33,177 bases of DNA from Alistipes sp. (GTDB lineage Bacteria; Bacteroidota; Bacteroidia; Bacteroidales; Rikenellaceae): contig JAFYRX010000021.1 in NCBI GenBank assembly GCA_017546725.1, positions 1 to 33,177 of the forward strand. Reading direction: 5' to 3'. Shown in pieces: positions 15,630 to 22,234 of this stretch. The notes below the pieces were generated by a model, which was given only the letters and a program-made list of their open reading frames with translations, did not search any database and was not told the DNA's origin. The number at the start of each line of letters is the position of its first letter. The first letter of the stretch is position 1. Position numbers and translations under genes: made by a program.

Positions 15630-16913
15630 TTACATCTGCTTAACGAGCCAATCCATAGCCTTGCCTTCCGAATAATCGTTCAACAACGGCACCCACGAGA
15701 AATGGCTAATCATTGTAGGAATACCGTATTTCTGCATATAGGCATCATCGTAAATCTCAATCTTGTCATTCTGCGCACCAAGATGTTTGCGGGCATTGAA
15801 ATAGGCGTGAGAACTAATCACCTTACAAGTTCGGTCAGACTCGGCGTGGACGAAGAACATCGGCAAATTGCAGAATGCCTTGGTATCCATATCCTCAAGC
15901 ACCATATCCAAGCCATTCCACTTATAAACCTTACCCTGAAAAGCCTTTACGAGGTCATCGGTAAACTGTCCGTCATACTTCTCTTTCACCATATGGATAG
16001 GCACAATCGGGTCCATTGCACAGCACGGAATAGCAGCCTTGAAACGGTCAGGGAACTGCATCATAAATCGCATTGTGCAACCACCACCACTTGATGCTCC
16101 AGCGCAGAAGAGTTTACTGCCGTCAACCTTACCCTCCTTAATCAATGTATCGATAAAAGCCATTTGTAGAGCATTATTGCGGTCCACAAGTTTAATACGC
16201 TCGGGGTCCAACGAGGCACTATACGAATAGTTGGGGTTGGCAATGGCAAACATCAAAGTAGCGCAAGGCACTCCCGCCTCGGGAAGCGATACGACACAAC
16301 GGTTGGCCATAACTGCCGTCATCAAATCACGATTATACTCACCTCCGCCAATCTGCCACACGAGCAACGGAGCGTTATTGATTACATTACCCTCTGCATC
16401 CTTCGGAAGATGAAGAATATATTCACGCGTGATACCAGCATAGGTAAACGAGCCCTTGATACAATCATCCAACACCTCTACACGCTTCTCCTTCACATCG
16501 GCCATAGTCACATTGAGATTAGAGTCCGCCTTGCACACCAACTCCCAGGGCACACTCTTCCAATCACGGCCACGCATTCCGTTAGCATTAAACGGCTTGG
16601 CCTCGATACGAAGAGTATTTTTATCTCTCGACACCACAATGCCATCATCGGCATAAGGCTCCAGCGCAGCACCCGTCGCAGCATCTACAAATCCATCTGC
16701 TACGTTGTTCGTAATATCAAAGTCCTCGGCCTTAAGACCTCTTAATGATTTAGGGTTGCTAACAGTAATCTCAACGGCATTTACCATCAAGCCTCCAACA
16801 TCAGCCACTTTGGTGTAAGCCACAACATTCTCCACGACGGCAGGCTCTTTCGCTCCACCACACGACATCAGCCCCAGGGCTGCTATTCCCGCAATAATAA
16901 AATTCCTTGCCAT
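15630..16913 (-). CDS. Lipoprotein alpha/beta-hydrolase (predicted esterase/peptidase family)
   Basis: The 427-aa protein has a lipoprotein signal (GLMSC, lipid Cys 18). A beta-rich N-region (about 28-150) has an Ig-like look. A hydrolase domain (about 155-427) has nucleophile elbow G272-A-S274-S-G276, acid D360 (VHAESD) and H404 (MISHFSW). Cysteines at 270, 279, 297 and 298 surround the active-site elbow. The layout matches the polyhydroxybutyrate-depolymerase/feruloyl-esterase-like group of secreted esterases; the substrate is unknown. It has its own strong promoter at 16936-16967 and faces the barrel gene tail to tail. Confidence 0.87.
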   Translation of the reverse strand: MARNFIIAGIAALGLMSCGGAKEPAVVENVVAYTKVADVGGLMVNAVEITVSNPKSLRGLKAEDFDITNNVADGFVDAATGAALEPYADDGIVVSRDKNTLRIEAKPFNANGMRGRDWKSVPWELVCKADSNLNVTMADVKEKRVEVLDDCIKGSFTYAGITREYILHLPKDAEGNVINNAPLLVWQIGGGEYNRDLMTAVMANRCVVSLPEAGVPCATLMFAIANPNYSYSASLDPERIKLVDRNNALQMAFIDTLIKEGKVDGSKLFCAGASSGGGCTMRFMMQFPDRFKAAIPCCAMDPIVPIHMVKEKYDGQFTDDLVKAFQGKVYKWNGLDMVLEDMDTKAFCNLPMFFVHAESDRTCKVISSHAYFNARKHLGAQNDKIEIYDDAYMQKYGIPTMISHFSWVPLLNDYSEGKAMDWLVKQM

Positions 16914-16935
16914 AATTATATAGTTTTAGTCATAA

Positions 16936-16967
16936 CAAATATAGGTAATAATTCTGTCATAAACAAA
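16936..16967 (-). promoter_or_regulatory. Promoter (TTTG-N20-TATATTTG) of the lipoprotein esterase gene
   Basis: On the minus strand TTTG at 16967-16964 is followed by a 20-nt spacer and TATATTTG at 16943-16936, 22 nt before the ATG at 16913. The TTTG is the end of the T-run of the tRNA-Met terminator. Confidence 0.85.
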
Positions 16968-17002
16968 AAAATAGGCTTGCCCGACATATGTCAGACAAGC
17001 CT
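16964..17002 (-). terminator. Intrinsic terminator of tRNA-Met
   Basis: Fifteen positions, 16973-16987 against 16988-17002, all pair (including G-U on the RNA). On the minus strand this is followed by ATTTTTTTG. It starts 10 nt past the tRNA 3' end. Confidence 0.88.
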
Positions 17003-17011
17003 TTAAAATTG

Positions 17012-17085
<74 letters not shown>

Positions 17086-17123
17086 GCTCAAAATCAAGCA
17101 TCGCTTTGCTAATTTTGCGACTG

Positions 17124-17131
17124 CAAATATA
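17124..17131 (-). promoter_or_regulatory. -7 box TATATTTG of tRNA-Met
   Basis: On the minus strand TATATTTG is followed by GCAGTCGCAA, nearly the same downstream bases as at the other tRNA promoters. No clear -33 TTG is present. Confidence 0.75.
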
Positions 17132-17196
17132 GGATAAAATTTCTTAAAATAAAACTATCGCTCTAAAAAAGTATATTATAGTCCTAAAAAAGGATT

Positions 17197-17236
17197 GAGC
17201 GTGCTATATTCGCTAACCGCTTCATATCGCACGCTC
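17197..17236. repeat. Inverted repeat (GAGCGTGC...GCACGCTC) in the tRNA spacer
   Basis: Arms 17197-17209 and 17224-17236 pair over 13 positions with one mismatch and a 14-nt loop. It is part of a G+C-richer island (about 17195-17300) inside A/T-rich spacer. On the minus strand a T-run follows after AATCC, so it can also act as a terminator. The 313-bp gap 17086-17398 contains this repeat, the repeat at 17301-17357, a terminator and the tRNA-Met promoter, but no convincing gene. Confidence 0.65.
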
Positions 17237-17300
17237 TTTCCGTTGCGCTCGCCGCGGGGCTATTCAGACCTACGGCAAGCCAAAGACGATAATCGTCAAC

Positions 17301-17357
17301 TTTTGTTTTATATTGCCTTAATCCAAATAAATTTGACCAATGCAATATAAAACAAAA
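17301..17357. repeat. Perfect 16-bp inverted repeat with 25-nt loop
   Basis: TTTTGTTTTATATTGC at 17301-17316 has its exact reverse complement at 17342-17357. The right arm runs into the tRNA-Val terminator stem (17355-17367). The pair could be the ends of a small mobile-element remnant or an RNA structure. No gene lies between the arms. Confidence 0.8.
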
Positions 17358-17384
17358 AAGATGTTGAATAATCAACATCTTTTT
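17349..17384 (-). terminator. Intrinsic terminator of the tRNA-Asn/tRNA-Val unit
   Basis: Thirteen-bp stem 17355-17367 with 17372-17384 and loop ATAA. On the minus strand it ends in a T-rich tract running into TTTTTTGTTTT. It lies 15 nt after tRNA-Val. Confidence 0.88.
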
Positions 17385-17398
17385 GCTAACTTGGTCTG

Positions 17399-17473
17399 TG
17401 GGAGTTGACGGATTCGAACCGCCGACCCTCTGCTTGTAAGGCAGATGCTCTGAACCAGCTGAGCTAAACTCCC
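17399..17473 (-). tRNA. tRNA-Val (anticodon TAC)
   Basis: A 75-nt cloverleaf with acceptor GGGAGTT and AACTCCC, D arm GCTCAGCTGGTTCAGAGC, anticodon loop CTTACAA, T loop TTCGAAT and discriminator A, with no encoded CCA. It lies 4 nt downstream of tRNA-Asn in the same transcript. Confidence 0.97.
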
Positions 17474-17477
17474 GAAG

Positions 17478-17551
17478 CGCCTGAACAAGGACTTGAACCT
17501 AGGACCCCATGATTAACAGTCATGTGCTCTAACCAACTGAGCTATTCAGGC
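17478..17551 (-). tRNA. tRNA-Asn (anticodon GTT)
   Basis: A 74-nt cloverleaf with acceptor GCCTGAA and TTCAGGC, D arm GCTCAGTTGGTTAGAGC, anticodon loop CTGTTAA, T loop TTCAAGT and discriminator G, which is usual for Asn. It is the first gene of the two-tRNA unit driven by the promoter at 17590-17620. Confidence 0.97.
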
Positions 17552-17589
17552 ATTTTTAACAAGAACGTGTTTGTTTCGTTTTGCGAGTG

Positions 17590-17620
17590 CAAATATAGGA
17601 GCAATTTTTGGAACGTGCAA
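17590..17620 (-). promoter_or_regulatory. Promoter (TTG-N20-TATATTTG) of tRNA-Asn/tRNA-Val
   Basis: On the minus strand TTG at 17620-17618 is followed by a 20-nt spacer and TATATTTG at 17597-17590, then GCACTCGCAA. Layout and downstream bases equal those of the tRNA-Arg promoter. Confidence 0.87.
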
Positions 17621-17659
17621 GAAAAATCAAAAAAAAATTACAGAAAATTAAAAAAATTG

Positions 17660-17667
17660 TAATTTTG
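17660..17667 (+). promoter_or_regulatory. -7 box TAATTTTG of the DUF1573 gene
   Basis: TAATTTTG matches TAnnTTTG and ends only 8 nt before the ATG at 17676, so the transcript would be leaderless or nearly so. No clear -33 TTG is present in the A-rich upstream sequence. Confidence 0.65.
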
Positions 17668-17675
17668 CAGTCGAA

Positions 17676-18773
17676 ATGAGACGTATACTATATTATATAA
17701 TGGGATTTTTTCTGTGTTCGATGCTTGACACAGCGAATTTGTATGCCCAGAACTCAGCACTGAAGTTTGACAGCGAGAAATGGAATTTCGGAAAAATTGC
17801 TGAAGATGGGGGTAAAGTTGAACATACATTCACTTTTACCAACACTTCATCCAAGCCTGTCGTCATAATTGATGTGACGACAAGTTGCGGTTGTACTACC
17901 CCATCCTACTCCCGCAAACCTATTATGAGCGGTCAGAAGGGTGAGATTGTTGTATCCATTGACCCGATGAATCGCCCCGGACACTTCTCAAAGGTTGCGT
18001 CGGTACTAACTTCGGCTTCGGAGCAGGTGATAAATCTCTCAATTGAGGGTACGATAGAGCCGCGAGTAAAGACAATCGAAGAGCAATATCCCTTCGACAT
18101 TGGAGAGGGTGTACGCCTATCATCAAACTTCCACGCATTTGCCTATATTGGTCGTGGCGAGAACTTAGAACAGACTATAGGCTGGATTAACACTTCAAAG
18201 AGTGACGTCAAAATCAACTTTATCGAGGAGCAAGGTAGCGGACACTTTAGGCTGGAATACCCCAAAGTGTTGCCCGCAGGAGAGCGTGGCGAGTTAAAAC
18301 TCGTATATTCTGTTCCTGCTGCAAGCGACAAATATGGCACAATGAGCGATGTTTACGCTATCGAAGTAAACGGAAAAAAATCAAAGACGTCGTTCAGTAC
18401 ACACTCCATTGCGGTAGATAAGTTTGATAGCGCAAATGATGATATATCAGCACCTATTGCTGAATTATCAAAAAAATTTATTAAATTTGGCGACTTAAAA
18501 TATGGCCGCAAGGCATCAGATACATCAGTCACACTGGCAAATAATGGTGAGAAAGACTTGATTATTAGAGCGGTAGAATGGCAAGGCGAGGCTTTGGAGT
18601 GTTCATTGAAGGCAGGCGACAAGATTCGCAAAGGCCATAAAGTGACGCTGAATCTCACGCTTGATACATCAAAATGTGACTATGGGGTATGGGTTGACCG
18701 TATAAAAATCATCACCAATGACCCTGCTCACCCGATGCAGACAATGCGCATAACGGCCATAATCGTAGATTAG
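17676..18773 (+). CDS. Exported DUF1573-domain protein
   Basis: The 365-aa protein has a signal peptide (1-24, ending LYAQ) and at least two Ig-like beta-sandwich regions. The first (about 29-130) is a clear DUF1573 domain: WNFGKIAEDGGKVEHTFTF, then TSCGC (C71, C73), then the DPMNRPGHFSK loop. A second, more divergent copy lies at about 255-365 (KKFIKFGDLKYGRKASDTSV, with DLIIRAVEWQ). The middle part (about 140-245) looks like a third sandwich. DUF1573 proteins are abundant envelope proteins in Bacteroidetes with no settled function. The Met at residue 9 is an alternative start, but the first Met supplies the basic n-region (MRR). Confidence 0.87.
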   Translation: MRRILYYIMGFFLCSMLDTANLYAQNSALKFDSEKWNFGKIAEDGGKVEHTFTFTNTSSKPVVIIDVTTSCGCTTPSYSRKPIMSGQKGEIVVSIDPMNRPGHFSKVASVLTSASEQVINLSIEGTIEPRVKTIEEQYPFDIGEGVRLSSNFHAFAYIGRGENLEQTIGWINTSKSDVKINFIEEQGSGHFRLEYPKVLPAGERGELKLVYSVPAASDKYGTMSDVYAIEVNGKKSKTSFSTHSIAVDKFDSANDDISAPIAELSKKFIKFGDLKYGRKASDTSVTLANNGEKDLIIRAVEWQGEALECSLKAGDKIRKGHKVTLNLTLDTSKCDYGVWVDRIKIITNDPAHPMQTMRITAIIVD

Positions 18774-18846
18774 GATTACGGATACTCCGTAACTTAATAG
18801 TGTTAGTTTAGTTAGAGGAAACATTGAGTTCAACACCGAACTCACA

Positions 18847-19719
18847 ATGCTTATGTTTAAGATTGTAGAAAAAAGAGCGTTAGCCGATAACATTTATCTG
18901 CTACGCATCGAGGCTCCGAGAGTTGCTGCAAGTGCACTTCCCGGACAGTTTGTCATTGTTCGCGTTGACGAGCAAGGCGAACGTGTACCCCTCACGATTG
19001 CTGATTTCGACCAGGCGGAGGGTACCGTTACTATCGTAATTCAGACTATTGGCGTATCGACACGTAAATTGTGCACCTTAAACGAAGGTGATTATATCGC
19101 AGACTTTGTAGGCCCGCTGGGTAATCCTTCGGAGTTTGTACATATGTCGAGCGAGGAGTTAAAGGGCCGTCGCTACCTGTTTGTGGCAGGTGGTGTTGGT
19201 ACCGCACCTGTATATCCACAAGTAAAGTGGTTGCACGAGCACGGAGTAGAGGTTGATGTTATCATCGGTGCAAAGACCGCATCAATGCTTATCTATACCG
19301 AGGAGATGGAGAAGGTTTGTTCAAACCTCTATATCGCTACTGACGACGGAAGTCGTGGTTTCAAGGGTATGGTAACGGCTAAAATCAAGGAGTTGATTGA
19401 TGTCGAGGGCAAGAAATATGATGAGTGCGTGGCTATCGGCCCTATGATTATGATGAAATTCGTAACGCTCACTACTCGCGAGTACTCATTGCCGACTACC
19501 GTTTCATTAAACGCATTGATGGTCGATGGCACAGGAATGTGTGGTGCTTGTCGTGTAACAGTTGGTGGCAAAACCTACTTCACTTGCGTTGATGGCCCCG
19601 AGTTCGACGGTCATCAGGTTGACTTTGACGAGGCTATGCGCCGTCAGGCAATGTACCGCTCACAAGAGGGTGAGGCCAATGAAAAACATAACCATAAATG
19701 TAACTGCTATGGCAAATAA
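18847..19719 (+). CDS. nfnA: NADH-dependent ferredoxin:NADP+ oxidoreductase, subunit A (NfnA)
   Basis: Small subunit of the electron-bifurcating transhydrogenase NfnAB; homologues are also called sulfide dehydrogenase or dihydroorotate-dehydrogenase-like electron-transfer subunits. The 290-aa protein has an FAD-binding beta-barrel (about 1-100, with RVPLTI at 46-51 for flavin contact), an NAD-binding fold (FVAGGVGTAPVYPQVKWL from 112) and a C-terminal [2Fe-2S] site. The site has D227 and C232, C235 and C247 (DGTGMCGACRV, then TCVDGPEFDGHQVDFD). In the family these residues bind the cluster, an Asp replacing one Cys. The start may be the second Met (18853). It overlaps nfnB by 11 bp. The gap after the DUF1573 gene is 73 bp without an obvious terminator. 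Confidence 0.93.
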   Translation: MLMFKIVEKRALADNIYLLRIEAPRVAASALPGQFVIVRVDEQGERVPLTIADFDQAEGTVTIVIQTIGVSTRKLCTLNEGDYIADFVGPLGNPSEFVHMSSEELKGRRYLFVAGGVGTAPVYPQVKWLHEHGVEVDVIIGAKTASMLIYTEEMEKVCSNLYIATDDGSRGFKGMVTAKIKELIDVEGKKYDECVAIGPMIMMKFVTLTTREYSLPTTVSLNALMVDGTGMCGACRVTVGGKTYFTCVDGPEFDGHQVDFDEAMRRQAMYRSQEGEANEKHNHKCNCYGK

Positions 19720-21094
19720 GATTCCACGTGTAAGTGTCCGTGAGCAGGAGCCTGCTGTTCGTGCTACCAACTTCGAGGAGGTATGCTACGGTTATAATAG
19801 CGAGGAGGCACAGTTGGAGGCCTCACGTTGCTTGAATTGTAAAAATCCGCGATGCGTTGCGGCGTGTCCCGTAAATATTAATATCCCCGCCTTCATCAGC
19901 AAGATTGCCGAGGGCGATTATGCTACCGCTTCGGCCATCATCGCCGAGGATAGTTCGTTGCCGAGCATCTGTGGTCGAGTATGTCCGCAGGAGAATCAGT
20001 GCGAGGGCTCTTGCATCCTGGGTATCAAGAGCGAACCTGTCGCTATCGGCAAATTGGAGCGCTTTGTAGGCGACTGGAGCCTCGAGAATGAGTGCAAAGG
20101 ATGTGCTGATATTACCCCAAATGGTCACAAGGTTGCCGTTATCGGTAGCGGTCCATCGGGCTTGGCTTGTGCCAGCGACTTGGCAAAGATGGGTTACGAT
20201 GTAACGGTATTCGAGGCATTACACAAATTGGGCGGCGTATTGGTGTATGGCATTCCCGAGTTCCGTCTCCCGAAAGAGAAGATTGTGGCTCGCGAGATTG
20301 ACAGTCTGCGCAAGTTGGGCGTAAAGTTTGAGACTGACGTAGTTGTTGGCCGAACAATTACAATCGACAGTTTGATGGATAACGAAGGTTTTGATGCCGT
20401 ATTCATCGGTTCTGGCGCTGGTCTGCCTCGATTTATGGGTATCGAGGGCGAAAACTTCAATGGCGTAGTTTCGGCAAATGAGTTTTTGACTCGTGCTAAT
20501 TTGATGCGCGCATTTGACGAAGGATATGACACTCCAATATATGTCGGCAAAAAAGTAGTTGTTGTCGGTGGTGGTAACGTTGCGATGGATGCTGTACGCA
20601 CAGCCAAGCGTCTGGGTGCAGAATCTACAATCGTTTATCGTCGTTCGGAGGCTGAGTTACCTGCTCGACGCGAAGAGGTACATCACGCCAAGGAGGAGGG
20701 CATCGAGTTCCGTATGCTCACCAATCCTACATCTATCTTGGGCGACGAGAAGGGCTGGGTTAAAGGTCTGCGTTGCATAGAGATGGAGTTGGGCGAGCCC
20801 GACGAGAGTGGTCGTCGTTCACCCGTCAAGAAGCAAGGCTCAGATTTCGAGGTGGAGTGCGACGTAGTGATTATGGCACTCGGAACATCTCCCAACCCAT
20901 TGCTCAAGCAGACTACAAAAGGCTTGGAGACTAACCGTCGTGGCTGTATCGTAGCAACCGAGGATGGCGCAACAACTCGCGAGGGTGTATTCGCAGGTGG
21001 TGATGCCGTAACAGGTGCTGCTACAGTTATCTTGGCTATGGGCGCAGGTCGTAAAGCCGCAAAGGCTATTGACGAGTATATCAAGTCTAAGTAA
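19709..21094 (+). CDS. nfnB: NADH-dependent ferredoxin:NADP+ oxidoreductase, subunit B (NfnB; GltD-like)
   Basis: Large subunit of NfnAB, a glutamate-synthase-small-subunit-like flavoprotein, 461 aa from the ATG at 19709. Two [4Fe-4S] clusters are marked by C41, C44, C49, C53 and C88, C92, C98, C102. An FAD Rossmann motif (VIGSGPSGLA, from 144) and an NAD(P)H Rossmann motif (VVVVGGGNVAMDAVR) follow, and AGGDAVTGAATVILAMGAGR closes the FAD domain. I chose 19709 because MANKIPRVSVREQ is the family-typical beginning; 19679 is a possible alternative, and the further upstream in-frame Met lies wholly inside nfnA. In anaerobes the complex couples NADH and reduced ferredoxin to NADPH formation. It ends at the terminator at 21116-21155. 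Confidence 0.93.
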   Translation: MANKIPRVSVREQEPAVRATNFEEVCYGYNSEEAQLEASRCLNCKNPRCVAACPVNINIPAFISKIAEGDYATASAIIAEDSSLPSICGRVCPQENQCEGSCILGIKSEPVAIGKLERFVGDWSLENECKGCADITPNGHKVAVIGSGPSGLACASDLAKMGYDVTVFEALHKLGGVLVYGIPEFRLPKEKIVAREIDSLRKLGVKFETDVVVGRTITIDSLMDNEGFDAVFIGSGAGLPRFMGIEGENFNGVVSANEFLTRANLMRAFDEGYDTPIYVGKKVVVVGGGNVAMDAVRTAKRLGAESTIVYRRSEAELPARREEVHHAKEEGIEFRMLTNPTSILGDEKGWVKGLRCIEMELGEPDESGRRSPVKKQGSDFEVECDVVIMALGTSPNPLLKQTTKGLETNRRGCIVATEDGATTREGVFAGGDAVTGAATVILAMGAGRKAAKAIDEYIKSK

Positions 21095-21115
21095 AGACTT
21101 AATACCTATACACAA

Positions 21116-21155
21116 AAGAGTCCGTTTAACTTACTATCGTTAAACGGACTTTTTG
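21116..21155. terminator. Two-way terminator between nfnB and the MBL-fold gene
   Basis: Twelve-bp perfect stem 21119-21130 with 21139-21150 and an 8-nt loop, flanked by an A-run on the left and TTTTTGTATTTTT on the right. It can end both convergent genes. Confidence 0.9.
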
Positions 21156-21171
21156 TATTTTTCTAATACTA

Positions 21172-22092
21172 TTACGCCTTGAAAACAACCTCCAATCCAT
21201 CATAGGCTGCAGCAAGTGGCGCAGGGAGAGTCGCATCCAACTCCTTCTGTGTAGGGTGCATAGTGCGAGCCATATGGGTAAGATAGACGGGTTGCCCAGC
21301 AGGAGGTGTATATCTCTTAGTCTTCTGCAACACACGCACAATGCGTTCTACTCCACCAACACTCGTATGGGTGAAAATACGGAAATCGTCATCGTGGGCC
21401 ATACCCATTGTCGCCTCCATAATAAGCGCCGTGATGGGTTTACCAGCGCTATCGTGAACATCTATGCCAGCCAAACGTGCTGCAACAGCAGGTATACCGC
21501 CCGTATCGGTAGCATAAATCAATCGCGCACCATCCTTTTCCAACAAATAAATAAGCGTCTGCTCAAATGTATAACCCGTAGCGTGACTCGCAGGCAGAGG
21601 CGTAATTGTCAAATCGCCGATGCTGACCGCCTGCCCTACATATAAGGGAATTATTTCGGGCATAGCCGCCTGCACCACTTTGGCTGCTCGCTGAAAATCG
21701 GCTTTGGCAATGTCGTACCACGTCTGACTCAAATACACACGTTTTACACCCGCCTTAAGTGCCGTTGCGGGGTGGCAATGGTCACCGTGAGAGTGAGTAT
21801 AAAACACCGTATCAGGATGACAACCCTCGGGTAACATCTCGAGGTTTGTCGGAGTGAAATCTATCAAAATATGGCCATCAACAAGTATGCTCGACCAGCG
21901 ACGGTGCTCGCCTCGCTCATCTTTGCCATTCCAATCGGCAGCGCCCGTACCCAAAAAGCGGACTGCAATACCTTTATCGGATGATTGGGCAGCCTTATCG
22001 GCATCCGAATCAAAGACTTTGGCGCGAACACCCTCGGCACCAACGGCCAAAATAGATGTCGCAGCCACCTGCATAAATTGTTTTCTATTCAT
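21172..22092 (-). CDS. Exported metallo-beta-lactamase-fold hydrolase
   Basis: The 306-aa protein has a signal-like N-terminus (1-24; MNRKQF is only loosely twin-arginine-like). The MBL fold has the metal motif H100-S-H102-G-D104-H105, further ligands H170 (PASHATG), D196 (ATDTGG) and H273 (LTHMAR), and the start strand VRFLGTGAADW. The FLGTGAADW and RWSSILVDG pattern resembles the PhnP/cyclic-phosphodiesterase-like subgroup, so phosphodiester hydrolysis is a reasonable guess, but the substrate is unknown. An envelope location, inferred from the signal, is unusual for PhnP-like enzymes. It is a single gene with its own -7 box (22113-22120), divergent from the GH31 gene. Confidence 0.87.
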   Translation of the reverse strand: MNRKQFMQVAATSILAVGAEGVRAKVFDSDADKAAQSSDKGIAVRFLGTGAADWNGKDERGEHRRWSSILVDGHILIDFTPTNLEMLPEGCHPDTVFYTHSHGDHCHPATALKAGVKRVYLSQTWYDIAKADFQRAAKVVQAAMPEIIPLYVGQAVSIGDLTITPLPASHATGYTFEQTLIYLLEKDGARLIYATDTGGIPAVAARLAGIDVHDSAGKPITALIMEATMGMAHDDDFRIFTHTSVGGVERIVRVLQKTKRYTPPAGQPVYLTHMARTMHPTQKELDATLPAPLAAAYDGLEVVFKA

Positions 22093-22112
22093 AGGTTAAA
22101 AATATCAGCATA

Positions 22113-22120
22113 CAAATATA
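22113..22120 (-). promoter_or_regulatory. -7 box TATATTTG of the MBL-fold gene
   Basis: On the minus strand TATATTTG matches TAnnTTTG, 20 nt before the ATG at 22092. No TTG is found at consensus spacing. Confidence 0.7.
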
Positions 22121-22178
22121 CCAAATTATTTGTTGAAAGTCTTACACAAAACGTGAAAAGGTGGAATAATTGACTCTA

Positions 22179-22209
22179 TTTGCTATCTGAATATAATTTC
22201 GTATATTTG
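22179..22209 (+). promoter_or_regulatory. Promoter (TTTG-N19-TATATTTG) of the GH31 gene
   Basis: TTTG at 22179-22182, a 19-nt spacer, then TATATTTG at 22202-22209, 25 nt before the ATG at 22235. Both boxes and spacing match the Bacteroidetes consensus. Confidence 0.85.
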
Positions 22210-22234
22210 CCAAAACTCATATTATCATAACGGT

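Noticed and set aside
15396-16094. 232-aa open frame on the plus strand over the barrel gene end and the esterase
   Set aside because: It runs through the two-way terminator and antisense to a clear hydrolase gene.
17184-17378. 64-aa open frame on the minus strand between tRNA-Val and tRNA-Met
   Set aside because: It spans a terminator and two inverted repeats, and has no promoter or protein-like pattern; better read as repeat-rich spacer.
19562-19708. Longer NfnB reading frame starting at 19562
   Set aside because: The first part lies inside nfnA in another frame and has no family likeness; the family-typical start is at 19709.
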